From Candidatus Gastranaerophilales bacterium (GTDB taxonomy: Bacteria > Cyanobacteriota > Vampirovibrionia > Gastranaerophilales > Gastranaerophilaceae): a stretch of 32,683 nt of DNA. A program made the position numbers and the translations under genes. The stretch is taken from assembly GCA_944326615.1 (NCBI GenBank), contig CALVEO010000019.1:1-32683 (forward strand), read 5' to 3'. The notes under the pieces are model-generated. The model did not search any database. It was not told where the DNA came from and saw only the letters and a program-made list of their open reading frames with translations. Below are positions 16,450-24,928 of the stretch, in pieces; the stretch's first letter is position 1, and every line of letters starts with the position of its first letter.

Positions 16450-17565
16450 ATGACAGACAGACCCCAAAATAAAAATCACGATGAACAATTTGAAGAAAAA
16501 GCTAAAGAAAGATTAAAAGAACGAAAAGAAAAAGCAAAAAAGAAACGTCCCGAATACAAGAAAAAAAGAGTTTTTGTTCCCGTAACAACAGCAGTTATTC
16601 TTATTTTGACTGGAATTTTCCTTGCGATACATGCAACATTTTACCAGTCAACAGATGATGCTTTTGTAGAAGGCAGACTTATCTCGGTTGCACCTCGTGT
16701 ATCAGGTCCTGTAATAAATCTTCTCGTTGACGATAATGATGTTGTTAAAGCCGGCCAGCTTCTTGTCGAAATTGATCCTGCTGATTATGAAGTTAAGCTT
16801 CATCAGGCAGAAGCAAAACTTGCTGAGGCTAAAGCTCAATTAAATGTTACAGAAAAACAAATTGAAGAAGGCGGCTCAAATGTACAACAGTCTTATGAAG
16901 ATGTAACATCAGCCCGGTCAAAGCTTGATTTTGCGGCTAAAGACCACAAAAGATATACTGATATGTATAAAGAAGGTATAGTATCAAAGCAGGACTTTGA
17001 CAACAGCCAGAATCAATATACCGTTGCCCAGGCAAACCATAAAGCAGCGACCGAAAAATCAAAGGCAATGGAATCAGCTTTAGAATCTCATAAAGCAAAA
17101 GCCGAAGCAGTTCAGGCTGAAATTAAAAGACTTGAAGCCGAAGTAGAACAGGCAAAACTAAACCTTTCATACACAAAAATATATGCACCGCAATCAGGTA
17201 TGGTTTCTGCCAGAAGCGTTGAAAAAGGCAATTACCTTCAAATAGGTCAGCCTTTAATGAATATTGTCCCTGAACATGTATGGGTAATTGCCAACTTTAA
17301 AGAAATTCAATTAACACACATGAAAAAAGGACAGCCTGTCTCAATTAAAGTCGATACATACCCCGGCAAACGTTTTAAAGGTCATGTTGACAGTATTCAG
17401 CGTTCAACAGGTGCAAAATCAAGCTTATTCCCGCCTGAAAATGCTGTAGGAAGCTATGTAAAAATCGTCCAGAGAGTTCCCGTCAAAATTATGTTTGACG
17501 AAGATATTAAAGATTACAACATAGTTCCAGGCATGTCAGTAGTACCCAAGGTTAAAATAAGATAA
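16450..17565 (+). CDS. emrA: HlyD/EmrA family periplasmic adaptor of an MFS efflux pump
   Basis: 371 aa. A very basic, Lys-rich cytoplasmic N-terminus (about 1-38) precedes one membrane helix (about 40-60). The adaptor follows: the first biotinyl-lipoyl half STDDAFVEGRLISVAPRVSGPV, a long alpha-helical hairpin rich in Ala, Glu and Lys (about 110-235), the second lipoyl half YTKIYAPQSGMVSARSVEKGNYLQIGQ, and a beta-barrel ending in VPGMSVVPKVKIR. It bridges the inner-membrane transporter to the TolC channel. Its stop overlaps the start of the transporter gene by 1 nt (TAATG), so the two are translationally coupled. AGAGGTGA is the ribosome site. Confidence 0.93.
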   Translation: MTDRPQNKNHDEQFEEKAKERLKERKEKAKKKRPEYKKKRVFVPVTTAVILILTGIFLAIHATFYQSTDDAFVEGRLISVAPRVSGPVINLLVDDNDVVKAGQLLVEIDPADYEVKLHQAEAKLAEAKAQLNVTEKQIEEGGSNVQQSYEDVTSARSKLDFAAKDHKRYTDMYKEGIVSKQDFDNSQNQYTVAQANHKAATEKSKAMESALESHKAKAEAVQAEIKRLEAEVEQAKLNLSYTKIYAPQSGMVSARSVEKGNYLQIGQPLMNIVPEHVWVIANFKEIQLTHMKKGQPVSIKVDTYPGKRFKGHVDSIQRSTGAKSSLFPPENAVGSYVKIVQRVPVKIMFDEDIKDYNIVPGMSVVPKVKIR

Positions 17566-19106
17566 TGGAAGAAACAAAAAAGCAGACAAACCCCTATATA
17601 GTTGCAATATCTGTATTGCTCCCGGCATTTTTGTCGCTTGCGGCATCTTCTGCAACAAACGTAAGCCAGCCTCATATTGCAGGATTTTACGGGGCAACAC
17701 AGTATGAAACTAATACCGTTATAACCTGTTATATTATCTCAGGCGGGCTTATGCTGCCTGTTACCGGATATTTGGTCAGAACAATAGGCAAAAAACTTTT
17801 ACTTTTTTACAGTATCTGGTTATTTGCATTAGGCTGCCTGCTATGCATACTTGCCCCGAATTTGCAGGCGCTTATTGCGGCAAGAATTGTTCAGGGTATC
17901 GGAAGCGGAGCAATTTTGCCTCTTTGTCAGGCTGTTTTGCTTGAGATATTTCCGCCTGAACAAAGAGGGGTCGCAATGGGATTATTTGGCGTTGCGGCAA
18001 TGTTTTCTCCTCTTGCCGGGCCTTTTATTGGCGGCTATTTAACAGATAACTGGTCCTGGCAGTGGATTTTTATCATAAATATTCCGCTGTGTATGATTTC
18101 ATTTGCACTTGTCAAAATGTTTGTACCTAACGACAAACCGGATAAACAAAAATATAATAAAAAATTTGATATAATAGGTTACGGCTCAATTGTTATAGCA
18201 ATGGCATGCATGCAGGTGGTGCTTGATAAAGGACAACAGTATAACTGGTTTGATACAACATGGATATGCTGGACAACGGGTGTATGTATTTTTGCTTTTG
18301 TATTCTTTTATGTATGGGAGCTTGAATACAAATATCCTGTCATAGATATCAGAGTATTTAAAGACAAAAACTTTATGTTTGGAACATTGATGAGTTCATT
18401 TATCAATGTCACAATTTATTCAACACTGCTTTTAGTTCCGATGTTTGTCCAGAGTCTTTTGGGATACAGCCCTTCAAAATCAGGGCTTTCAATGTTTCCG
18501 CGCTCTATAGTATGTCTTGTCGGATTATTGCTATTCGGAGAGCTTTCAAGATTTATTAAACCGAAAATAATGGCAACAGCAGGACTTTTAACAATATCGG
18601 TTTCTTTATTGATGCTCACACAATTGAATACAACATCTTCAATTGAAAGTGTTATACTGCCAAATCTTTTATTGTGTGTCGGGGTTCCTATGGCATTTGT
18701 TCCGATTACAGCCCTGTCATTCCAAACTCTTCCTGCTTCTAAAAATGCCGATGCTGCATCATTGCATGCTCTGTTTAAAAATATCATAACGGCAATTGCA
18801 ACATCTGCTTCAGCCACGTTTATTGCAAGGGTTTCACAGGTAAGACAAACTTATCTTGTTGAAAATTTATCACCCCATAACCCGATGTTCCAGCACAAAC
18901 TTTTGGCATTGAAGGCCAAATTTTTAATACATTATCCTGATGTAGTTGCAGCAAAAAAAGCAAGCGGAACGTTATACAACCAGCTTTTACAGCAATCAAA
19001 ACTGGCATCATTTTTTGATGCATTTACAGTGCTTGCACTAATGGCTGTTGCGGTTATTCCATTACTCTTGCTTATTAAATATAAAAAGCCAAAACAGACC
19101 GGTTAA
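17565..19106 (+). CDS. emrB: MFS drug exporter, DHA2 family (EmrB/QacA type)
   Basis: 513 aa with about 14 hydrophobic segments, the DHA2 count. Motif C-like GIGSGAILPLCQAVLLEIFPPEQRGVAMGLFG and the family's TNVSQPHIAGFYGATQYETNTVITCYIISGGLMLPVTGYL near the first helices are clear. It exports hydrophobic compounds or uncouplers using the proton gradient, passing them to the EmrA adaptor and the TolC channel encoded in the same locus. It starts inside the stop of emrA. The substrate cannot be read. Confidence 0.93.
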   Translation: MEETKKQTNPYIVAISVLLPAFLSLAASSATNVSQPHIAGFYGATQYETNTVITCYIISGGLMLPVTGYLVRTIGKKLLLFYSIWLFALGCLLCILAPNLQALIAARIVQGIGSGAILPLCQAVLLEIFPPEQRGVAMGLFGVAAMFSPLAGPFIGGYLTDNWSWQWIFIINIPLCMISFALVKMFVPNDKPDKQKYNKKFDIIGYGSIVIAMACMQVVLDKGQQYNWFDTTWICWTTGVCIFAFVFFYVWELEYKYPVIDIRVFKDKNFMFGTLMSSFINVTIYSTLLLVPMFVQSLLGYSPSKSGLSMFPRSIVCLVGLLLFGELSRFIKPKIMATAGLLTISVSLLMLTQLNTTSSIESVILPNLLLCVGVPMAFVPITALSFQTLPASKNADAASLHALFKNIITAIATSASATFIARVSQVRQTYLVENLSPHNPMFQHKLLALKAKFLIHYPDVVAAKKASGTLYNQLLQQSKLASFFDAFTVLALMAVAVIPLLLLIKYKKPKQTG

Positions 19107-19157
19107 AAATTTTACAGTCAGACATAGTTTATCACATGCCAGACATATAAAAAATCG

Positions 19158-19166
19158 TGGTATAAT
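19158..19166 (+). promoter_or_regulatory. Extended -10 promoter of the ABC permease gene, leaderless
   Basis: TGGTATAAT (TG-n-TATAAT) is followed by 6 nt and the ATG at 19173. No clear -35 or Shine-Dalgarno is seen. Confidence 0.65.
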
Positions 19167-19172
19167 TACTTT

Positions 19173-19997
19173 ATGAAAAATTTAAAAATATTTTTAGGTT
19201 ACCTTACACTTATGTTAATTGCGTTGAGCATGCTATATCCGTTTTTTGCAATGGTAAATCTTTCTTTTACAGAAAATAACGAGATTTTTTCCCATGCTGG
19301 CAGAATTTTTCACAACAACCTAACATTTGAGAATTATAAAAATGTTTTTACTGAAATTCCAATCGGGCTTTATTTTTTCAACAGCCTTCTGGTTGCATTA
19401 GTAACCACAATCGGACAGGTAATTTTTTCATCACTTGCCGGATATGCATTTGCAAGACTAAATTTTAAGTACAAAGATGCGTTATTTCTCATAATATTAA
19501 TAACAATGCTTGTTCCTCCGCAGGTAAACATTATACCGTTATTCTTTTTAATGCGGGAACTTCATCTGGTTGATACGTATCAGGCATTAATCTTACCTGC
19601 ATTATTTGGAGGATTTGGTATATTTTTAATGAGACAGTATTTTCTGGGTTTTCCAAAAGATCTTGAGGAATCTGCAAGAATTGACGGCTGCAATCTTTTT
19701 CAAACATTTTTTAAAATTGCGCTGCCGCTGGCACTTCCGGCTGTTGCAACTTTAGCGATATTTACATTTGTAACTTCCTGGAACAGCTTTATGTGGCCTC
19801 TGATTGTTACAAACAGTGAAAGTATGAGAACATTGCCTGTCGGACTTGCAATTTATAAAGGCAGTTTCAGGGAATTAACTTTATGGAGCAATCTTCTTGC
19901 CTGTTCTGTTATATGTACAGTACCGGTAATAGGCGTATTCTTGTTAGGTAAAAAATTCTTTATTTCCGACATTTTACAAGGTGGCGTAAAAGAATAA
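19173..19997 (+). CDS. Carbohydrate ABC transporter permease, MalG/UgpE type
   Basis: 274 aa with six membrane helices. The cytoplasmic EAA loop is clear: DLEESARIDGCNLFQTFFKIALPLALPA, the site where the ATPase docks. The N-terminal ALSMLYPFFAMVNLSFTENNEIF and VTSWNSFMWPLIV are typical of the second (MalG-like) permease of CUT1 sugar importers. The partner permease, binding protein and ATPase are not in this window, so it is an orphan here. The nearby GH13 and GH77 enzymes would fit uptake of malto-oligosaccharides, but that is inference. It has its own promoter and ends in a terminator shared with the opposite operon. Confidence 0.88.
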   Translation: MKNLKIFLGYLTLMLIALSMLYPFFAMVNLSFTENNEIFSHAGRIFHNNLTFENYKNVFTEIPIGLYFFNSLLVALVTTIGQVIFSSLAGYAFARLNFKYKDALFLIILITMLVPPQVNIIPLFFLMRELHLVDTYQALILPALFGGFGIFLMRQYFLGFPKDLEESARIDGCNLFQTFFKIALPLALPAVATLAIFTFVTSWNSFMWPLIVTNSESMRTLPVGLAIYKGSFRELTLWSNLLACSVICTVPVIGVFLLGKKFFISDILQGGVKE

Positions 19998-20026
19998 AAA
20001 AGTCAGGTTTTTTGAACCTGACTTTT
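19998..20026. terminator. Bidirectional rho-independent terminator
   Basis: AAAAGTCAGGTT (19998-20009) pairs with AACCTGACTTTT (20015-20026). T runs lie on both sides, so it can end the permease transcript (+) and the TPR/NHL transcript (-). Confidence 0.8.
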
Positions 20027-20044
20027 AGCTTATGAATTTTTTAA

Positions 20045-20944
20045 TTACAGCTTATATTTCAACACCGAATTTGAGCCCTGTGATGAAACAAAAAGGAAAT
20101 CACCATTTATATGCACTCCGTAAGGTTTTTGGACATTTGCAATAAGAACAGAAATCACGCCTGAAGGTGTAATTTTTATAACATTATTGCTATTGTAGTT
20201 AGAAACGTAGATATTTCCTGCATCATCGCTAACCATATCTATAGGTCCGTTGATTTTTGCATCTTTTATAAATATAAGTTTTTTGCCGTCAGGAGTAATT
20301 TTATAAATCATATTATCCGAAAAACATGCTACAAAAACATTTCCGTTTTTATCAGATGTAATTCCTGTCGGGCTCGCAATATCATTATACATTGCGTTCG
20401 TCTGTTCCTTCTTTGCCTGTTCGGTTTTTTGAGGCTCTGGTTTAGACGCTTCAACAGCAGCAGACGGCTGCGGTTTTTCTGTTTCTTTGATTGCTGTTTG
20501 CTCCTGTACAGTTGTTTTTAAAGAAGAAGCAAGCTGTTGTGCTTTTGGATAAACATTACTTTCTTTCGGGATTAATGAAAGATATGTTTTTGCCTTGTCA
20601 GGCTGACCTAGCTTACTGCTTAAATAAGCCGCTTTAAATACAGATTCATAGTCATCTGGTTTTCTAACCATAATCTGTTTAAATACAGCAAGGGCAGCTT
20701 CATCCTGCTTCAAATACTCAAGAATTGACCCCAGATTGTAATATGCATCAATATAATTCGGATCAATACTTATAGCCTGCCTGAAAGCCGCCATTGCACG
20801 ATCGTATTGGGCTGTTTTATAATAATCAATTCCAAGATTATACTGCAATTTTGCCTCATTAGGCGGCTCGTAGAATTGTGGTTCTGCAAAAACCGCCAAA
20901 CCTGTATTTGCCAGTATCAATAAACTTATAAAAAGTTTTTTCAT
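20045..20944 (-). CDS. Secreted TPR and NHL/SMP-30-like beta-propeller repeat protein
   Basis: 299 aa from the ATG at 20944 (GGGAG upstream); an in-frame ATG at 20989 would overlap the previous gene and hide the signal peptide MKKLFISLLILANTGLAVFA. Residues ~25-135 hold three TPR units (EAKLQYNLGIDYYKTAQYDRAMAAFRQAISIDPN, YIDAYYNLGSILEYLKQDEAALAVFKQIM...). A Lys/Glu/Pro/Gln linker (about 145-185) follows, then three NHL-type blades with the pattern SPTGITSDKNGNVFVACFSDNMIYKITP. Three blades are fewer than a full propeller, so it may oligomerise or be a partial one. A periplasmic binding or scaffold role is likely. It starts 19 nt after the glucanotransferase and is cotranscribed with it. Confidence 0.8.
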   Translation of the reverse strand: MKKLFISLLILANTGLAVFAEPQFYEPPNEAKLQYNLGIDYYKTAQYDRAMAAFRQAISIDPNYIDAYYNLGSILEYLKQDEAALAVFKQIMVRKPDDYESVFKAAYLSSKLGQPDKAKTYLSLIPKESNVYPKAQQLASSLKTTVQEQTAIKETEKPQPSAAVEASKPEPQKTEQAKKEQTNAMYNDIASPTGITSDKNGNVFVACFSDNMIYKITPDGKKLIFIKDAKINGPIDMVSDDAGNIYVSNYNSNNVIKITPSGVISVLIANVQKPYGVHINGDFLFVSSQGSNSVLKYKL

Positions 20945-20963
20945 CAATTTCTCCCGTAAAAAT

Positions 20964-22847
20964 TTATTGTATTTCATCCAATTTTTCAATCAATTTTTGA
21001 TTTTTTTCTGCAAATTCATGACCTCTGGCAATTATTGCAAGTTTGAGGATATTTGCAAGATTAATTGTATGAAGCTCTTTGTAATTGTCAGGAAGTCTTA
21101 AGCTCCAGTTTGCATCGCCTGCGGTACCTGGTCTGTTGTAGACATCGTAAACATTGAAGTAATCCGTAAAGAAGATTTGTATATTTTCAGCCTGACAAGC
21201 AAAGAGTTCAACAAGTTTTGTCTGAGCCAAAAATTCTGCATCATCTGTGAGATGAACAATAATATCATCTTTATTTTGGTTTTGTGCGAACAAATCATCT
21301 ACAAGATTTTTAGCATGGAGATAACCGATGTGCGTGTGAATATTTTGATCTGCCCACATTTTAATCGGTTCATTGTCATGAGTTCCAACCATTGCCCAGC
21401 ATTTTTTGCCGATGTTACAGCATCTGTAAGGATCTTCTGGTTTATCTGCTTCCACAAACTGTGTTAATTTCATGCCCTGCAGACCGTAAGCATTCATAAC
21501 CGATGCAACAGGATTGGTCAAAGTGCCGAGATCTTCGCACACAATTGCATCTTTATCCAGCCCTTCTTCTTTAGCTGCAGCAATAACAATTTTTTCGATA
21601 AGTCTGCCGTAATCTTTTATCTGCTGTTTTGATAATTTTTTTACCCTTTTTTCTTTATCCGCAGTCAATTCCAAATCCAAATCTTCAATTTTTGCAATTG
21701 CGTATTTAGAAAGTTCCGGATGTTCGGGAGATGAATATAATCTTCCGGCACCTTCTTCTATTTTCGGTTTTTTGCCCTGCTTATATACCCATGGGTCAAT
21801 AAGTCCTACGATATGATCTATTCTTACACCGCCGGGGTTTTCTCTGAACATTTTTTTGTAAAGATTTTTGAGAAGCTGTCCGCCTTCATCCAAAGAACCG
21901 TCAGCATTGTACATTCTTTCCGGATCCATAACAGGAAATCCCCATGCCTGCCCGTCTTTAGAGAAATAATCCGGAGGACAGCCAAGACACCAGCCTTTTA
22001 AAAATAACGACTGGTAAGCCCATGTATCGCGATCAGAAAATGCAACCTGTCTGTCTGCAATCATTTTTATATCATGTTTTTGAGCGAATTTTCTTGTTTC
22101 TTCATTTTGTTTGCTTATGATAAATTGAGTAAATTTATAAAGCTCAATTTCATCTGAATATTTATTTTCAATCTCTTTAATTCTGTCTGCAAACTGCATT
22201 TTTTCTTCTATTGATTGTGGATTAAATAGATTTTTGTCTGTTTCTGAATCCCATAGAGGCCAGTAATCATTTCCATGTTCAATTGATAATGCTTCATAAA
22301 GGCTGTCTTTATCGAGCCAGAAGCTATTTTCTCTTTTGAAATGTTCAAATTCTTTTTCAAGTTTTTTTACAGGGTTAGCTTTAAAGTTGTTCCAAGCTTC
22401 CTGCAAAGCTTCGTCATATCTTTTGTAAGCATAAGAATATGCAGTTTTATTTACATCTTTATTAGGATTGTTGTTTACGATTTCATTGTATGTATTTTCA
22501 GAAAGAATTTTCCCCCAGGCTTTTGTTGTTAACTCTTTTAAATCAATAAATAAAGGATTTCCTGAGAAAATAGTTCCTGTATAAGGGGAAGAATCACAAG
22601 ATTTTGTTTTACCTGCCGGTCCAAGCTGAATTGCATCAAACAAACCAGAAGCGTATTCAATAAATTCTTTACCGCCATCAGTATTTATGCTACCGAAGCC
22701 TGTATTTTGTCCGCTTGCGGACGGGAAGCTTCCATTATGCATAATAAAAGCGAGATTTTTTTTACCGAGAGTTTTAAGTGCTTTTCTTATAGTTTTTTTA
22801 GCATTTTCTGATAAAACATTAGATTTTGATTCTAAAGTACAAGTCAT
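20964..22847 (-). CDS. malQ: 4-alpha-glucanotransferase (amylomaltase), GH77
   Basis: 627 aa. GH77 landmarks: IMHNGSFPSASGQNTGFGS (start of the barrel), AWGFPVMDPERM, nucleophile D344 in GGVRIDHIVG, acid/base E438 in IVCEDLGTLT, GLQGMKLTQF (the 250s-type loop), and D491 in VGTHDNEPIKMW. It moves alpha-1,4-glucan chains between malto-oligosaccharides in the cytosol, releasing glucose. It is longer than the ~500-aa core because of a helical insert around residues 110-250. It is the first gene of an operon with a secreted TPR/NHL protein. A distant paralogue with altered motifs lies at 11119-12987. A GGAAGAAGGGG stretch lies upstream of the start. Confidence 0.92.
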   Translation of the reverse strand: MTCTLESKSNVLSENAKKTIRKALKTLGKKNLAFIMHNGSFPSASGQNTGFGSINTDGGKEFIEYASGLFDAIQLGPAGKTKSCDSSPYTGTIFSGNPLFIDLKELTTKAWGKILSENTYNEIVNNNPNKDVNKTAYSYAYKRYDEALQEAWNNFKANPVKKLEKEFEHFKRENSFWLDKDSLYEALSIEHGNDYWPLWDSETDKNLFNPQSIEEKMQFADRIKEIENKYSDEIELYKFTQFIISKQNEETRKFAQKHDIKMIADRQVAFSDRDTWAYQSLFLKGWCLGCPPDYFSKDGQAWGFPVMDPERMYNADGSLDEGGQLLKNLYKKMFRENPGGVRIDHIVGLIDPWVYKQGKKPKIEEGAGRLYSSPEHPELSKYAIAKIEDLDLELTADKEKRVKKLSKQQIKDYGRLIEKIVIAAAKEEGLDKDAIVCEDLGTLTNPVASVMNAYGLQGMKLTQFVEADKPEDPYRCCNIGKKCWAMVGTHDNEPIKMWADQNIHTHIGYLHAKNLVDDLFAQNQNKDDIIVHLTDDAEFLAQTKLVELFACQAENIQIFFTDYFNVYDVYNRPGTAGDANWSLRLPDNYKELHTINLANILKLAIIARGHEFAEKNQKLIEKLDEIQ

Positions 22848-22935
22848 ATTTTAATTTACCCCTTCTTCCTATATCAACAAACTGATGATATCATAAGGCA
22901 ATTATTTTTTCAACTGTCTTCCAAATCCTCTTCCA

Positions 22936-23260
22936 AGGGAGGGGGAACGTAGCCGTTCCATCCGCCATTTGAGTTTTGCATAAGCTTGTTCTGCCATTGT
23001 AAGAAAATATGACGTGTGAAGCGGAACACGCTGCCCCTCTCTCTATGTGAGAGGGAGCAGCTCTTGACGAGCTTGCGAGTCACTAGAGATGCGGGTGAGG
23101 GTTTAACTAGAGGGTAAGAAGGTAAGAAGGTAGGAAGATAGGAGGGTAGGCTGTTTACGGTAAAAGGCTTATCTTCTAATTGCCAAAGTCTACCTTCTTG
23201 TAGTGACAGAGCAAGTTCATGCAAGGCCCAGGTATCGGGTGCAGCGGCTACGCTGCCCCT
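22936..23260 (+). repeat. Mosaic intergenic repeat, copy A
   Basis: Modules in order: hairpin GGAACG-TAGC-CGTTCC (22944-22959); a segment at about 22986-23028 that is found inverted in copy D; module M2 (23029-23117), with its hairpin of CCCTCTC/GAGAGGG; a linker of GGTAAGAA-like units (23112-23150); and module M1 (23151-23260), ending in hairpin GCAGCG-GCTA-CGCTGC (23241-23256). M1 is identical over 110 bp to the reverse complement of 25008-25117. No credible gene is in it; one short minus-strand ORF is low-complexity. Confidence 0.85.
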
Positions 23261-23526
23261 CCCTTGAGGGGAGCGCGAATGAACGAAGGGCGAAACGGCG
23301 GCGCGCAGACGACGACGTTGCAGTCCCGTTATTCGCGAATGAGCAAGACAGGGGAAGTGAAGGGGTGGGTGATATTTAAATGAAAACTATAATTTGTACT
23401 GCTCACAAAAATAACATCTGTAACCAGCTTGCCTTCTTGCCTTCCGAACCTCTGTTCTTCCAGATCGCCCCCCACAAATGTTTCAAGAATAATATCTGCC
23501 TTTGCACACGCAGCATAGTGTAAACA
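23261..23526. other. GC-rich intergenic segment, no gene seen
   Basis: From 23261 to about 23345 the base use is much richer in G and C than its surroundings, with repeated words such as GCGCGAATGA, GGCGAAACGG and TTCGCGAATGAGC. The rest (23346-23526) is ordinary AT-rich sequence up to the XRE gene's stop. I see no ORF or RNA gene. Confidence 0.5.
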
Positions 23527-23853
23527 CTAACTGATAGTAACAAATGCAGCAGCAAGCAATTTATAAATAAGCCGTTTGTTATTCTTATCCTGCTTTTCTA
23601 TAATATCAAAAATAGCTTTATCAAGATTTTCCGGCAAATTAACAGAAGAAAATTTAAAAAATTCTATCAGTTCAACGTCAAAAACAGAAGCGATTTTTTC
23701 CAGCACATGCAGGGAAGGGTAAAATCTGCCTGACTCGATACCTGAAAGCGATGATGTTTCAATATCAATCATTTCGGACAATTGTTCTTGAGTCAATCCC
23801 TTACTTTTTCGTATTTCTTTTATCCGTTTCCCTAATAATTTTTTGTTATCCAT
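23527..23853 (-). CDS. XRE family helix-turn-helix regulator
   Basis: 108 aa from the ATG at 23853 (MDNKKLLG); an earlier in-frame start at 23901 is rejected because TATGAT lies exactly 6 nt before 23853 and the HTH then begins normally. LGKRIKEIRKSKGLTQEQLSEMIDIETSSLSGIESGRFYPSLHVLEKIASVFDVELIEFF is a complete Xre-type domain (about 5-65). The tail (66-108) is charged, ending in a hydrophobic stretch LIYKLLAAAFV. It may act as a repressor of itself or of nearby genes; the target is unknown. It is divergent from the first pseudopilin gene and lies between the two exact 110-bp inverted repeats. Confidence 0.85.
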   Translation of the reverse strand: MDNKKLLGKRIKEIRKSKGLTQEQLSEMIDIETSSLSGIESGRFYPSLHVLEKIASVFDVELIEFFKFSSVNLPENLDKAIFDIIEKQDKNNKRLIYKLLAAAFVTIS

Positions 23854-23941
23854 AAAATAATCATACCTTGATTTGATAATAAAAATAAGTAATAATATCA
23901 CGTTTTTTAATTCAAATTACGTAATAAACACTTTATACCCC

Positions 23942-23970
23942 TTGACAATCACTGAAAAATGATTTAAAAT
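23942..23970 (+). promoter_or_regulatory. Promoter of pseudopilin gene 1
   Basis: TTGACA (23942-23947), a 17-nt spacer and TAAAAT (23965-23970). Transcription near 23977 gives a leader of about 109 nt that holds a TAGTTTT/AAAACTA hairpin and ends with a ribosome site (AAAGGTGA). Confidence 0.7.
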
Positions 23971-24085
23971 AAGTGTATAACTATTAGTTTTATTAAAACT
24001 ATGATTTTAGCATATACAAAATTGAACAATAACATAGAGTAATTTTAAGAGAGTAAATCTTACAAAAAAGAAAGGTGAAAAGATT

Positions 24086-24766
24086 ATGAGAAAAATGAAC
24101 GCATTCACGTTGGCTGAGGTATTGATTACCCTTGGTATTATCGGGGTAGTTGCTGCAATGACCATGCCTACATTGATGAACTCTACACAGGGTGCACAGT
24201 ACAAAGCTGCTTACAAAAAAGCATTGTCTGCCTTGTCTCAGGCTGTTACTTTGAACGTTGCTTTAGATGAATGGAATTTTGCCGATTTAGACGGAACTGA
24301 TGAGACTTACAATTTAACAGATATGTTAACAAGCAGAATGAATGTTGTTAGAACTGAAACAGGTTCCTTTAATGATGCTCAAGGGAATGATTATGCAGTA
24401 AAGAGAAATAGCTCTTTAAAAGGTGGCGGAGGTGAAGTTACTGCACCAGGAAATGGTAATACAACATTATTCTTCAATGATGGTATCATGTTTACATTCA
24501 AAAATACAGCTAAAGAATGTACATTAGGTACTGATGAAGCAGGGCTTACACCGGCTAAAAGAGCAACATTAACCACAAATGGTTGTATGGGCTTTATTGA
24601 TGTAAACGGTATCAAGGCTCCGAACAGACTTGTACAATGTGATGTCGGCGGCGAAGGTACAGATTGTGAAATCAAGAGCCCGACAGATGTTTATCCTGTA
24701 ATCTTCTATGATCAAACAATCATGCCTAACTCTGAAGCTGCCAGAGCAGTATTGTACAGCAAGTAG
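24086..24766 (+). CDS. Type IV pilin-like (pseudopilin) protein, paralogue 1
   Basis: 226 aa. The short basic leader MRKMNA is followed by FTLAEVLITLGIIGVVAAMT with Glu at +5, the N-methylated prepilin signature. The residue before the cleavage point is Ala rather than the usual Gly, an oddity. The C-terminal domain has four Cys in two pairs (ECTLG/TNGC and QCDV/TDCE), likely disulfide-linked outside. It would be processed by a prepilin peptidase and assembled in a pilus or pseudopilus. It is a close paralogue of 25447-26112, with the middle variable and both ends conserved. The last 30 nt before and into the start are identical in both genes. No pilus machinery is in this window. Confidence 0.88.
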   Translation: MRKMNAFTLAEVLITLGIIGVVAAMTMPTLMNSTQGAQYKAAYKKALSALSQAVTLNVALDEWNFADLDGTDETYNLTDMLTSRMNVVRTETGSFNDAQGNDYAVKRNSSLKGGGGEVTAPGNGNTTLFFNDGIMFTFKNTAKECTLGTDEAGLTPAKRATLTTNGCMGFIDVNGIKAPNRLVQCDVGGEGTDCEIKSPTDVYPVIFYDQTIMPNSEAARAVLYSK

Positions 24767-24787
24767 GGCGAGTGAGCTGAGGCTGGA

Positions 24788-24895
24788 GCGCTTTTGCCGT
24801 TGGGATGACAATCACATAAGGCAAAACGCGAACGAGCACAAATTTTTTAAAAATCGAATCTTTTTGTCGGCGGAGTTTCACCCCGCCGTTTTTTT
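24788..24895 (+). terminator. Inverted repeat and rho-independent terminator after pseudopilin 1
   Basis: CGGCGG (24868-24873) pairs with CCGCCG (24883-24888), followed by T7. Before it, a weaker inverted repeat, GCGCTTTTGCC / GGCAAAACGCG (24788-24798 and 24820-24830), pairs with a one-base bulge. Confidence 0.72.
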
Positions 24896-24928
24896 ATGAG
24901 ATCCTGAACTTGTGTCAGGATTTCATTA

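Noticed and set aside
22910-23224. Minus-strand ORF of 104 aa across the repeat, and the 81-aa plus-strand ORF at 24912-25157
   Set aside because: Both are readings of the mosaic repeat modules M1/M2 (the same peptide LVTRKLVKSCSLS appears in both). They have no ribosome site and are low-complexity; not genes.
23029-23260. CRISPR array
   Set aside because: Repeated modules are not regularly spaced with unique spacers, two copies are inverted, and no cas genes are present.
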